Assembly: GCF_051020985.1 (NCBI RefSeq)
Contig: NC_134999.1
Span: 12,033,660-12,097,659 of the forward strand
Source: Nomia melanderi
Taxonomy: Eukaryota > Arthropoda > Insecta > Hymenoptera > Halictidae
Length of the DNA: 64,000 bases
Direction: 5' to 3'
This document shows positions 35,800-48,660 of this stretch, piece by piece. Every line of letters begins with the position of its first letter. Position 1 is the stretch's first letter. The position numbers and the translations under genes are program-made. The notes below the pieces were generated by a model. That model searched no databases. It saw only the letters and a program-made list of their open reading frames with translations, and had not been told where the DNA came from.

Positions 35800-37780
35800 A
35801 TCTGCATATAATGATGAGGATGATTGGACCGGATGCGCCGCTCCTATGTGCGAATCTTTCTCTCAATATTCAATTAAAGAACTGTTCCATGAGCAACATT
35901 CCAGAATTCAAGGTAATCAATATCATTCCTGTTTCTCTAGATTACAACTAGAATTTATATTCCTCAAACTATGAATTTTACATTAATTTCAGCAGTAGTT
36001 TGAAATCATTAATTACTTTAGTTAAACACGGAACATTTATTAAAATACATTCCATTTTTACCTAAACGTTCATGAAACGTTTTCATGTAATTTTATTTGC
36101 CTGACACTAGAAAAGATAACAAGAAAAATAATTAAGAAATGTAATATATTCTGTGACACCCTAATGCTTAAATAATTCTGAAATTCAAGTAAACATACGT
36201 AACGCCGTTACGAAATAAACTCTGTCCCGCCTGTTCGACGCAGCCAACCCTAAGAAATAAATAAAATGTTCACACCGGGTTGCTTTCAAGGCGCCACTTC
36301 ATCCCCATGGGAAGGAAACACGAATCTCGAACGTAAAAAAGGGAAGATAAATTATCCGTTTCCATGGAATCTAAAAAAGTGTATATCCACGCCTGCTAGT
36401 GTATACACAGAGTGTCTTGGTTATTTTTAGTCACATAAGAAAATATTTTATAGGAATTCCTGTCAATACAACACGATGTATCATCTGAAGACACATATTA
36501 TTTATTAAATCTATACAAATTTCTGTAAAAGTAACAATAAAAGATAAAAGTCGAACTTGAACATTTTAATGAAAAAGACATTCAGATAGATGCTACTGTT
36601 GTTAAACGGTTAAATAACTTCAATTTATTAACTGTTAAAAAGCAACAATCACAAAACAATAGGCATTGCAAATGTTCCTCCGTTTAATTTTAAACGCAAA
36701 CAATAAAACAATAAAACCAACTTCGGGATCCGGCAAAATATAATTTACGCTTCAATAATTATGTCCTTCGACCGTATTCCCACGTTATTAGAAAATAATA
36801 GAAGTCGTTTTATCAGTCACGATAATTGGGACACCCAGTGTATCCGCAGGGATTGTAATTTAGGATTGTCAAAAGGGAAGAAGAAACGAGCCAGCGGGTG
36901 AAAAAAAGAGTGAAGAAGAGGACCGACCTTCGGATCAGCTCCTAAACACCCCTCCCGAGAGAATCTTTTTTCCTTCGGGCCATTTAAAAATATCTTTCCC
37001 TCGCGAGGACACTCGAGGCAGGGATCCTTAGGAAACGGGAACACTTGCCGCAGTTTCCTAGGAAATCCTGAGCAACAAGTTGAAACCTGTCTGCACTCTG
37101 CAGATACTTGTGGCTGTTCCTAATAATATTTAGTTTTGTAACTATGACGCCAGGGACCACCTACCGATCCAGACTTCCTTTTTCTCTTCTCGAGACCCTG
37201 AATCTTCTGTGTACCGCAATTTCTAATAAAAATAACAATAATTATAGTAGATGACGGTACACTTATTACACACGTTTTTATAATTTATGTTAAATGCCAG
37301 ATTATAACTAAATATATTTAATTAGTTGTTAATAAGCTATTAATTTATACTGCCATTAATTTATTTCAGCATTTCTTACACACGTTTTATTCATTTATAT
37401 TAACTACTAGTTCGTACCCATATCAGCTACTAACTTATATTAACTAATTAATTAATCCGAACAAATATCTAAAATATTATTGTTCCCCGTTGTTACTTTC
37501 TTCGGTAATGCTAAAACAAATTCTGGAGTGCCATAAAATCCTTCAATACATCTACCCGCATTAATAAACGGTTGACAAAATTCCTACTAAAACTTCATTT
37601 CCACGATGCATCGGGTAAAATAAATTTCTCGAAAATTTACGACATGCACGAAGATTAAACCGATTAAAAGGGTAGTCGCGATAAATCCTAGCTTTCCAAT
37701 TTCAGTTTCATTGAACAAATTGTCACGGCTCGGTGGAGATTTATATAAATACCATGAATTTATTCGAAAACTAGTTTTCC
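35800..37780. other. AT-rich spacer
   Basis: AT-rich with two moderate GC patches (36200-36380 and 36830-37190). Motifs of the form TATAC-GGGTGTCC occur at 36401-36420 and, inverted, at 36825-36845. No gene. Confidence 0.45.
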
Positions 37781-37789
37781 GGAGGAAAA

Positions 37790-38330
37790 TTGTCACGCGG
37801 TTAATCACCGTTATTTCACTGTGTCGATGCGCGCAGCGCGGGAGAGCCGTGCAATGGAAGAAAGCGGGGCTCCCCCTTTCATACGATAGTTATCGTTTCA
37901 CGTCCGCGCGTAGTTAAACACCGTATGGCCGGTTTTTGTTCCGCCGAGGAAATGGCAAAGGGAGGCGAAGGTTATTTATTACATTACCTCTTGCCTACGG
38001 AAGTCTGGGCTATTGCACTGAAGCCTATTGTCACTCACAGTAGCGAAGGAGCAGGTCCGTCGCAGGGAAAGAAGGGAGAATACGGAGTCTTCGGAGGGTT
38101 CGCAAGTCGGCTACAAGCTTTGTCTTCCTCGACTAGGCAAGACAAATTCGAGGGATTTGCTTACGGGCCGGCCACGAATTAATCGCACGCGAATTTCGAC
38201 GGGAAAACCGGTAAATCGACGTCGTTACAAGCTTCGGGGAACACCCTTAGACTCTATTAGGGCGGTCTTAACGATCCTAATTTGTCAAAGGTTGGTCGAG
38301 AACAAGACAAAGGAAAGTTGGGAATTTGTC
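37790..38330. other. GC-rich island
   Basis: CpG-rich. Overlapping + frames of 85 and 105 codons are open but unrecognised. The right flank (38330-38530) is G/T-biased. Confidence 0.4.
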
Positions 38331-40600
38331 CTTCATTTGTTATAAGGATGTATTTCGGGGCGAAATTGGTTATTAGAATTGGACAAATTGTGTTCTCCAG
38401 GGGTTGCTTGCTATTGGTTAACCTTTTTGCGGATGGGGACTAATGTTGGTCATTTATTTTTGGTTAAGTGTGAGAAGGATAAAAGGAGCCTATTTCTTAC
38501 TTTTTTTAGTGTAGTGAAGTAATAATAATGTGTTTGAATATGAAAGTTGTAATTCATTGGGGTTACAAACTACTGTTTCAATAAATTCAATTTATTTCTG
38601 ATAGTTGTACCAGAAAAACATGAAATTCTCTTGAAAATTTGCTTCTGTTTTGTTATTAAAATTAAAATTAATTTTATCTATATTTGTTAAATATAGCTGA
38701 ATTATTAAAATCAAAACCTACTTAATGCTTGCAAAACCCTTTTTCGTCATTGATATTGAAAATTTTAATATTTTCACACGCAAGAGTGATATTAAAGAAG
38801 TTAATGAATGAAAAACGTTGCAGGAAACAAACACGCAGGTGTATTACGGTATTCAGGTGCATGAGTACGTAACGAAGTTCCATGAAACAGGGTAATCTTT
38901 TATAAGAACCACGATCTATGAATCCGTTGACAATTTTCCTTTATTGTCAAGGCAGTGTAGCGACACGGATGCACTTAGGTCGTTCGAAACACACTGAACG
39001 TCACACAACGCTGACCGTGGCTCGGATTTGGATCTCCGGCGACTTCCTCGACACCTTGCGGTCACATTGCCGCTCGTTCGTGGCCTGATACATCGGTAAT
39101 TCCGTGATCACCCTCGCAAGAAGTTCTGTGACATAGGAAACTCGACAAGTCCTTTGTCTGAACGATACGGCAACACGTGTTCCCCGGAGGAAGCCGGCTT
39201 TCGTTAACTTTATCTTCGAATTCCACTACCTGTTTCGTATTTACAACGTTCTATCAAGTCTCAGATTATTCTACAGAGATTTTCGTTAATTTTAAACCAT
39301 TTTTTAATATTTTAATTACTTTATGAAATGAGTAAATAGATTTTGGCGGATAACAGTCGAAACATATTAACGATACCAAGAAATATAACTTAAAATGCAA
39401 AGTGTTTTTTTACTATTTTGTTTAATATAAATTATTTAGGATGATGGAAATAACATATGAAAATTGTTGAAGTAGTTTAGAATGTTCATGTGATTTGATA
39501 AAAAGTTCAATTTACTGATTTTTGAATTAGATGGTAATGCAGTTTGAATTCCCGCCATTATAGTGCGTAAAAATGGCGTGAGGTGGCGGAGGACAATGAA
39601 GAAGATTATTAAGAAATCATATCTCTTCGATTCTCCTGGATATTAAACAATAAAATCATTGAAAACTGATTAAATATTATCCAGATTCCCCTTTATTTCA
39701 CATTTTAACGAAAAATACGTCTAACATTATCATATGAATGGAAGAAATAAAAAGAAATGTGATCTAAAATCATCCCTATTTATGATACGCCGAAATTATC
39801 CAATAATCAATTTATTTATCAATATTAATATATATTTATTTTCTTTCCTTTCTCTGCGAACGATAAAAATTCCTATCATTATCGTTCATTTATCGCCCTA
39901 TATAACGCACGTGTAACAAGTAGCAGCACAAAACACATCACGACAGAAATACCAGATGTTGATTTCATTATCCGCACTCGATAAACAAAAGCTGCGTGGC
40001 GATTCTTTTTTTCCTAACGGTACACTTGCAATTGCGAAACACCCAGTATATGTCGCGCTCGGAGGAAGTGAAGATTTCTCTGAATGCATCTGTTTGCCAT
40101 GCAGAAGCACATCCTAGCCGCGGCATTCCCATTCTTCTCCCTATAGCCCGATGACGCCGCGGCGAAGGAAGTCGCAGCATTCCATCTTGTAAAAATCCCG
40201 TTTCCGATGCATAATGCATCCACAGAAATTTAAACGCGCACTTCCAATTTGCGAACGGAACCCGCTGCTGCCTTGGTGAAATATGTAATTTAAATATGAA
40301 CGGAAGACAAATGTAGCTACGGTTTTCCTTTTTTTCTCCTTATTTTACCAAAAGAAAAGCATTTACTATTCTGAGAGAAGTTTCACATGCAAATTCATAT
40401 TCTTGTAGGATAATTTGTAAAAATATATCTTAATGATACCTTTGTGAATATATTATATACAGAAATATATATAAACAAAAATAAATGCTTGACATAACAT
40501 TGAAATTTATTCATTAATCCGTGTTCAGTTCTTCCTTCAAGAAATCCTTCATTTTCATTCTTTTACTCCTTGCCCTATAAAATCGTTAATGTACCGTACT
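38331..40600. other. AT-rich spacer
   Basis: AT-rich, with GC patches at about 38930-39200 and 40000-40260. No repeat or gene could be established apart from the short motifs listed elsewhere. Confidence 0.4.
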
Positions 40601-40601
40601 T

Positions 40602-40682
40602 AAAATATAGGTACATTAATTTCTTAAATTTGATGTACCTAGTTTCGTATATCTTAATTTCTTTAAATTACTACCGCTTCAT
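40602..40682 (+). repeat. Dispersed repeat flanking a pB-3 MITE (second copy)
   Basis: Aligns with 24333-24425. Just upstream at 40565-40590 is CTCCTTGCCCTATAAAATCG, itself a pB-3 left-end remnant. The locus therefore holds a truncated pB-3, this segment, then a complete pB-3. Confidence 0.6.
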
Positions 40683-40686
40683 TTAA

Positions 40687-40894
40687 CCCCTTGCCATATA
40701 ATATCATGTTTCGTGGTGAAGATTTCAAACAGAATTCAACAAACATAAATGTTATTCAATTTGTGTGAATGCAAATTACATGTTATTTCTCTATTATCAA
40801 TGATTAGACTAGAATTTTCTCCAATATTCATGAATTATTAATAACAAAGTAATTAGATCTGTCACAGTTCAGAAAGAAATCATAGCGTAAAGGG
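40687..40894 (+). mobile_element. TTAA MITE, family pB-3, copy C
   Basis: A 208-bp element between TTAA 40683-40686 and 40895-40898. The left end is CCCCTTGCCATATAATATC; the right end is ATAGCGTAAAGGG. It lacks about 30 bp present in copy A. Confidence 0.65.
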
Positions 40895-40932
40895 TTAAAA
40901 ATTGTTAAAAACGTTTTATCGAAGACAGAATG

Positions 40933-40964
40933 CATGGGTACGCTCGCTCATGGGTACGCTCGCT
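40933..40964 (+). repeat. Perfect 16-bp tandem duplication
   Basis: CATGGGTACGCTCGCT occurs twice without a mismatch, directly adjacent. A recent duplication. Confidence 0.85.
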
Positions 40965-41399
40965 TTAATCGCAATTTATATTTGTCGTAGCTTAAAATCG
41001 TTTTTCGAAGGGCGGATTTCGAAATCCCGAATGTAATTTCATCGCACGGCACAAGGTAGCCCATAGAAAGCAGGATGTGGTGCACCACAAAAGTTTATTG
41101 CCCGTTAAATTTTACTTGACACCTCATGAGTTGATGCGCGTAATCTTTATTGTTCTCTTGCACGCATTTTCGAACTGTGTTACGCGTCTTACAATGACAA
41201 TGTACCGAAACGTAACTCGTCGATATGCAAATAATATCCATATTAATATAAAAGTGAAAAATAATTTTCAAAATATTCCTTCAAAAAGAAAGAAAGAAAA
41301 AACACACGCACAATACTAACATCCAACTCAATGAAATAAGAATTAATAAGACTTTAACAAATTCAAAGAAAACATTATTTCCATCTAGACTACAGATAT

Positions 41400-41631
41400 T
41401 TAATCCTACGATTTATTTCTCAACTATACTCGCTAAAATAACTTCACCGTCAATAATTTACTAGAAGAAGAAAAGAATTTTATACTCCTTCTGTGTCAAC
41501 ATTAACTACGAACTTAAAGATTAATAATAGACAATTCAATTTATATTAAAAATAAATAAACGAGTTAGATCTGTCGAATTCAAATTGAAAATTTTCCTCG
41601 CGAGTCTGACACGCTATTATAAGGCAAGCGA
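41400..41631 (-). mobile_element. MITE family pB-3, decayed copy
   Basis: Ends in CGAGTCTGACACG...AAGGCAAGCGA next to TTAA 41632-41635, matching the right part of copy B. The rest is diverged, with the left end not identified. Confidence 0.45.
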
Positions 41632-41879
41632 TTAATCAAACGTAGATATACATCAACAAATAAATTATGAAAAGCATAATAATTTAACGAAGACTTAATG
41701 TCCCCTATAAGAACACTACTAGTCCCAACCGAACAAAAAAAGTGCATGTTGTGGAACACAAAACATGCCGCGTAAAGATACATATTTAATGAAGTTTTTC
41801 TTATTTATATATGCTACACGGACACACGGAATTCTCAGCTATCTCGAGACTCATAATTTGCCACATTGTCTGGTTAATC

Positions 41880-42330
41880 TAAATTTCGCTCGCGGGACGT
41901 GTCTCTTCCCTTCTCCGCCTTATTCTCACGCTTCTGCGGGTCTAGCCGCGTCGAGCAACCCTTGATCCGCGAGCGTCGCCAATTACGCGGAATTCTGTGT
42001 ACGCCTTAATGTCCGGTGGCCGGATAAAAATACACGGGCCGTGTTAATTTAATCCGAACGCCAGCGAGCACGGTGGAACCGATTAAGAACGATACGGGAT
42101 TCGTTGGTCGCGAGATCCAGTTTTAAATTGCGGAAATGAGGTCGTTACTTATCATCGGCGTATACATTTTAGAAGAAGTGGCGTTCCGATACGAACGGAA
42201 CCGGACAGAGGCACCGCGGCAAATCGCGGATATTTATAAACATTTATTCCGCGTTCGGATAAGTGTTAAACGTACACTCCATTCCGCCAACGAAATCGTA
42301 TCCTACGATAAATCGTTATTTACTGTACCC
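41880..42330. other. GC-rich island
   Basis: CpG-rich. The right flank (42440-42560) is G/T-biased. A 103-codon + frame starts at 42136 but shows no known motif and runs out into AT-rich DNA. Confidence 0.4.
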
Positions 42331-43540
42331 TTAACGGTTATGCACAATAAGCTTGAAGAGTCTGCTCGAGTTTCTAGTGAGATTATGATTTCATTTCTTG
42401 TCAATTTTTTGTTCATACGACGTTATTCGAAGTGTACTTTTCTTTAACTGTCGCTCGTTACGGCGAGCAGGAAGCTGAAGGAAATGTTTTTGAGGAATGA
42501 GGAAATTTTAACTTTGTGTTTAATGAAGGTAACGGGGAAAATGCTTTTGAGATATGGAAATATTATTATTTATATATTATAAACATAATAGTAATAAAAT
42601 AGTAATATAACAATGGTATAATAAAAACATTATAATAATACTATAATAATATTATAATAATATAGTAATTACTTTTATAGTATATTTTTTATTTTATTTT
42701 GAATATACTTGATGTTTTTAATATATTTTCTTGTTGATTCGATAAATTGTTTTTCGTTTCGAAATAGAGGATATCAGCTCGCCTGTTGCACTATCGATAT
42801 CAATTTCAGGAGGCACAAAGTAGATTGGCTCCCGACACGTGAAAACCATTAGCCATTTGGAAAAGGGGTGCTCCCCTAGCCCGCCGTTAATCCCGCCGTA
42901 CCCACATAATGTCGCGTGTTCAGTTACGGGATAATCCGATCGAAATAGTGTTCGACGCGCTAAACCGGTGTGCATATGTCGCCGGGTGACTTTAATGCGT
43001 CCGAAGTTATCTAGAGGACGATAACTTTGCCGACGAATCGCCGATAAAAGGGGACCGAAACATAAATCGTCGACGCATGGGGGTGGAAATGAATTTAACA
43101 CCTTTCGACAGCTCTTTGATCGGTCGATCCGAAGGTTAAAAGTCAATTTGTTCAGATCAAAATGAACATTTTCGAAGCTTCCAGCTCTGAACTCAATATC
43201 CAAACGAATATTAAAAGAAAACATTGATCCATTAACCAAGTAACTTATTCTTAATAACAAAAAAATTATTTATGTTAATATATCATGAATAAAAATATTT
43301 ATAAATAATTTATCTTATAATTTATTTTATAATTTATATTAAAGTCAATTGAAATAAATTCAAAGCGAAAACTAATGAAAAGAAGAATTCGTAAACAACA
43401 AACGTACAACGTACTCAATGATAAAGTATAGTAAGTAATTAACCAGCCCCCTACCAAGTCAACATTACTTAACATTAAATTAGTCAACTCAAGATTACCA
43501 TAATTAACTCCTCGCCCTCTGGAGACACCCCCGACACTCA
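42330..43540. other. AT-rich spacer with GC patch
   Basis: Very AT-rich at 42560-42720 (TAATAA-type low complexity). A GC patch at 42770-43150 lies inside a 180-codon minus frame (42718-43260) that resembles nothing known. That frame also crosses AT-rich DNA at both ends. Left unannotated as a gene. Confidence 0.4.
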
Positions 43541-44110
43541 ATTTCTACGTCGCGCAATATATTCCAAGTTAACCACTGCAGAAACGTATCCGGCGTAAAG
43601 TCCTTGAGTTTTTCACGTGGATTACTAATTTGGCTTCACCCGAAACGTCGCTCGCGAGTCGTACGACAAGCACGACTCTGGCAATTATTGTAAACCTTCA
43701 GGAACGACGCACCAGACGGTACGCGCGAACGTTCTCAATTAATTCCGCGATCGCTTAATTATGCGCGTCGGCCCACGAAACGGCCACCCGGGCCCGAAGT
43801 ATGAAGACCACCGAAGTTTATTGAACTTCGAAGTTGTTCGGGGCGCACAGGTGCGCGCTATGCCGGTGCGCACCGGGGCAGCATTCTTTCGAAAATGACG
43901 GCGGTAAATAAAAAGTATCCGGGCGAATAGAAGGAAGGCCCTTTGGCCAGGGAAAAAAGAAAACGTGTGTCGCGGAAAGGGTTTCCGAAGAATTTCATAA
44001 TGGGACTACCATTTTGCAACGAAATCCGTCCCCTTAACCCTTCGACTACCGAACACTGTTTTTCTTTCACTTTGGGAAGAGATTCAGTTAGCTCGTTGGA
44101 AAGGAATTGC
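43540..44110. other. GC-rich island
   Basis: CpG-rich, with A/C-biased DNA to the left (43380-43540). A near-palindrome around GAACTTCGAAGTT lies at 43822-43834. No gene recognised. Confidence 0.4.
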
Positions 44111-45600
44111 ACACCAGGTATATAATCGAGTGCTTAGCTAAAAAGAAGATTTTCGACTAACAGTTCCTTTTGTTTAATTTTGGATGGGAACTGAGTCAGC
44201 TCGTTCGAGAATAGTTGGACATCTAGTATTGGTTGTATTGGTTTCCAACTAAGACCTCGAAATGAGTCTTGATTAGATAGCGAAATTTTTCTCAATTTTT
44301 AATATAAGCAACAACAAATTTTGACTCTTGAGAACTGTCTCTTAAGAGACTCCAGGTTATGAATAAGTTAAAATAAATAATCAGAAGTAAATTGTAACAC
44401 AATGTTTAAATGATAAAATAACTGCGATCTATAAATCAAGTAATCGATTAATTTCATTAAATAGATCTCAAAGTGTCATTGGGATAGATGACAGTGCAGT
44501 TCGTGATGCAATTCAAGCGGCTCGTTTACCCTAGAACATCCTGGAGTGTATTATCCTGTTGACAGTCTAAAGTTTAAATAGTTTCTGGCCTGGTTCAGCG
44601 TCTTAGCTTTTTCTAACGTTCTTAGTTCTGCTTCTACCCTAGGTGCGTGCTGATGCGAGTCGTCCCATCCCGATCTCGAAGATTTTCTTATTATATATGG
44701 ATTAATACGAATAGTAATAGTAAACACGTTCGCCGGCAAGAGAAAATATCGGGGGAACAGGTATTTTAATGCGAGTAATAAAATACTGTGGTAGGGATGC
44801 TTTTTAAGCGCGTTTCGGGATGAAGAATATGTGTATGGCTGTCTTGTATACTGAGTGTCTCTCGCGAAACAGATCTCGAAGACGAATTTCTTTCCGTTTT
44901 GAGAGAACTTTTGGCTATAAATTCAAATTATATTTATAGCTTACTGCAATTGTGTATTTTTCTTATTTAATATTTTGTAATGATTGTCTATTCATATCCT
45001 TACACCCCTTTACTACAAAATTTCTACGTCCATTTTTAAATCACTTACTATTCACCATATGAATTCACCCCTTTGACAAGTAACACACCTGTTCAACAAA
45101 CTCTTTACTACGTACATCAACTAAAAGAACACAATAATTGTGTTTATCTGATTCACCTTTCATAACCCAGAATTCCAATGATACAAGAAAGATTACTTTT
45201 CTATTTATCTTGCCATCGAGTCACGTCAACATCTACGCCAAACATAACCTACAATGTCTCCTCTTTTAAACCAAATTATTCAACACAGAAATCAAACTGT
45301 CAGTTGAAAAATAAAAGATTCCTACCATCGACCCAATTTCCCTGAGATTCCTTGACACAACTATCATCCCAAGTGTGTCATTCTCAATAAAGTTTCAGTT
45401 CAGAGTGTCATGAAGCTTTTCCGAAGAGGCAATCGCACCCACCTCTGATTTTTTCACACCGACCATAAATCCACCCGTTCCACCCTTTCTTCCTCGACTT
45501 CTCGTCTCATTTTCAAGCCTCTTCCTCCCTTCCGAATACTCAGACGCGCACCGATCCCTCGGTCTTCCTTCTCCCTCTGTATGAACCCGTCGCCCAGTCC
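44110..45600. other. AT-rich spacer
   Basis: AT-rich; a perfect 14-bp palindrome GTCTCTTAAGAGAC sits near 44337. A TATAC-GAGTGTCTC motif lies at 44847-44861. From 45010 to 45480 the strand is A/C-rich, preceding the CT tract and island. Confidence 0.45.
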
Positions 45601-45609
45601 TCTTCCGTC

Positions 45610-46054
<445 letters not shown>

Positions 46055-46094
46055 CGAATAACCGTCTCGTCCACCTTCTCTCTCCGTCGGTTCA

Positions 46095-46330
46095 TTGAGC
46101 ACACGTCTGGTATGCGAGGACTTCTTACCCTGGATCGGGCCGGCAACCTAATGGTCGGCGAAGGAGCGACGCAGGAGGCTCGTAAGGACCTTCGTGAGCG
46201 TGGAACGGCCGGCGAGAGCGAGCAGGATGGCCTTCAACTTACGGAGCCAAGGTTTGGGAACCGGCGGGGCCTCCCATCAACAGGATACGTGTGCGGAAAG
46301 GAAGCGCCTCGACTCTCGAACTCACCTCGG
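46095..46330. other. GC-rich island next to the CT tract
   Basis: CpG-rich DNA directly right of the CT tract; right neighbourhood (46400-46700) G/T-biased. No recognisable coding. Confidence 0.4.
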
Positions 46331-46855
46331 ACAATAAGAATTATGTATATGTGTGTCGTGTACCGATATAAACATTATATGGAAAGGACAGGAGTCAAAT
46401 AGTGTAAGTCATTGTTTCGATTTACGTAGTTCAACCATTTGCATAAGAATTGTTTTCCTCTCGGTCAACCCTGATTTCATTCTATTGCTTCTGATATCTC
46501 GCGTCGCGTATGAAGGCATTGCTTGTAGTTGTTTAGGGTTTCTTTCACGAAGACTTTCGTTAACGAATTGTTCATGAATATTTCATTTAAATGTAGCGTT
46601 GTAAATGGGATAGGTTGGCTAGATGAGATAGTGTAAAGGGTTGAAAGAGATAACGAAAGTTTTATCGTTAAAACTTTTAGTTGATAAAGCAATTTAAGCA
46701 CTCTTTGCAGAATGAAAACTTGGGGTATGAAAACAGTAACATGATTGCTTTATTAACCGGAAGTTTGAAGAATAAAGACATTGATGATGAACTCAAATAG
46801 AATTGATAGTCTTTCTTTATTAATTCAATTTTCAATTGTTCCGGCGAGGTTCTTC

Positions 46856-46988
46856 CAGTTTTCACTGTCGTTGTTTTCTCGTAAACTGAGCTTTGTTTGA
46901 AACAATTTTATCCTACACTTTCGACTGATTTTTTCATGTGGAATCACCTTGTTTCCGATTGTACCACCAGTTACCGAGCACCCTGTAT
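46856..46988 (-). repeat. Dispersed repeat ending in TATACAGGGTG
   Basis: Read on the minus strand it starts TATACAGGGTGCTCGGTAAC, continues with TGGTGGTACAATCGGAAAC and GGTGATTCCACATG, and ends in a CGAGAAAAC-like phrase. From memory this matches a short dispersed repeat common in hymenopteran and some other arthropod genomes. It is diverged and non-coding. Confidence 0.5.
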
Positions 46989-46999
46989 ATGCACAAGAT

Positions 47000-47670
47000 G
47001 CCGATGAAAGGACACCGCGAATTTATGATTGGCTGACAGGTGGCTGCAGTGGGTCCGCGCCAGGAACCAGTCCTTGGACTTTAAATTCGACTGGCCGCAG
47101 CGGGACTGTTAAATATTGGACTGACCAATAAGTTCCCGGGCTGGCCGACGACGAGGAAAATTTTTCGGTGGAATTTAGGAAATATTAGGATCTCCCAGGA
47201 AATACTGTCGAGGTTTGATCGCTTATTTTACTCTTTGCTCATCACGGGGACAGAATTTACGATGATGGAAATTTGGGAGAGTGCTGCGGAATGTACTGGG
47301 TGTCCTGTTACTAATACTTCAATTAGGATGAGGATAAATTTATACAAAAAAATAATTCTATCATGTACTAGTAAAACTTTGTTTGTTAGAGAGAAAGAGA
47401 GAAAGAGAGGGAGAGATTATTATATTTTTAGGCTTGATGCCTTCATACTTTTATTCTTAGGTTTCTTGACTGTCTTCTTTCTGTCCAAGTTAAATTATTG
47501 TATTTATATAGATTACTCAACGCTTCGATAGTATTTAAATAATCTATGAATCAAGTAACAAAATATATTTACTATTATATTGTAATAAACCATACTTTTC
47601 CAATTATACACCAAACTGTTAACTTTCAAGACCTAAAAAGTCATTCAGTCATCACGCCTCTAACTATTAA
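47000..47670. other. Spacer
   Basis: Moderate GC to 47210, then AT-rich with a GA tract at 47390-47415 and a TGTACTGGGTGTCCTG motif at 47293-47308. No gene. Confidence 0.4.
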
Positions 47671-47674
47671 TTAA

Positions 47675-47848
47675 CCCCTTAATATAATTATATTTATCAA
47701 ACATAAACGTTCTCTTTTCTTAAAAAAAAACTAATTATGTTGTTAGGAAAAGTAATAAACTCATGGGAAAAGGAGTCAAAGCAACAAATTTCGGCGAAAG
47801 ACTCCGTTGCAATGTTGACCCACGCGAAAAAGTTTCGCGGTTAAGGAG
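47675..47848 (+). mobile_element. TTAA MITE, family pB-4
   Basis: A 174-bp element between TTAA 47671-47674 and 47849-47852. The left end is CCCCTTAATATAAT; the right end is CGCGGTTAAGGAG. The inverted match is short (about 8 bp), so assignment rests partly on shared interior phrases with 17168-17342. Confidence 0.5.
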
Positions 47849-47999
47849 TTAATAAAATAATCTTCCCAATTACATTTCAAGCTTCCAACCCCCAGAACAA
47901 AAGCTATCGATATTTCCAAAGCGGTACAATTCCGTCAGCCATCGTCTCAGGAAGTCCTCAACATCAACAAAACAGTGAATCCTTTCCCAAATCCCGTGC

Positions 48000-48660
48000 G
48001 GGAAGAAATGAAAATAAAGGACCGCCGCTTCCGCTCACGCTGACGGCAGATTACAAATTTTATTTCCCCTCGTTCCATCCGATTCATCTATCCGCGGCTG
48101 GTCTCAGTGAAATTAACTCTAATAACGCGCGATGAGAGTATTTCCATGGGAACGGCTTCATCGTCCGCGCGTCGTAACGTCTGCGACAGAGACGAACCGC
48201 AATGGAAAATGATTTTTCGATCCCGCCGGGCTGGCAGCGGGGCGTGTATCCGATTGCCCAGGAATCCCGCGATCCGTGATACTTGCATGAATCCGCGGTG
48301 CAACGAGATTGTTCATCGGGACTGCACATCACGACCTACGTACTACAGGACACCCTGGCACGTCAATGCCTGCAGCGCCGACTTCCTGAAGGCTATTCAC
48401 CGGTGAACGCGAGAGGGGAGGAGGAAAAAGTGAAGAAGAAACAGAGAGAGAGAAAGAGAGAGAGAGAGAAATGTAAAGGAAGAAAAAGAAAAGGAGGAGG
48501 AGGAATAAGGAGAAACAGGAGAGAAATGAATAAGAGGTGGAGAGGAACTTTCTCGGACGCGGTTTTCAGATACCCCGGCCCGCTATATTTCTTCCGTCGC
48601 GCGGATTCGTGCTTCCTTTTTCTTGTCCGGGAAACAGGAAGCAATAAAGCGGCGGTGTGA
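48000..48660. other. GC-rich island with GA tract
   Basis: CpG-rich island. The left flank (47855-48000) is C/A-rich. A purine-only tract lies at 48417-48540. Overlapping frames up to 125 codons exist on both strands; none is recognised. Confidence 0.45.
48440..48500 (+). repeat. GA-rich tract
   Basis: AGAGAGAGAAAGAGAGAGAGAG followed by GAAAAAGAAAAGGAGGAGGAGG. Potential GAGA-factor-type binding region. Confidence 0.7.

Noticed and set aside
38430..38600. TTAACCTTTTTGC... possibly a decayed pB-2 MITE
   Set aside because: The terminal match has several differences and no right end was found. Too weak to annotate.
42718..43260. 180-codon minus frame
   Set aside because: No known motif, and it spans AT-rich DNA at both ends with unremarkable composition. 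No splice or promoter support.
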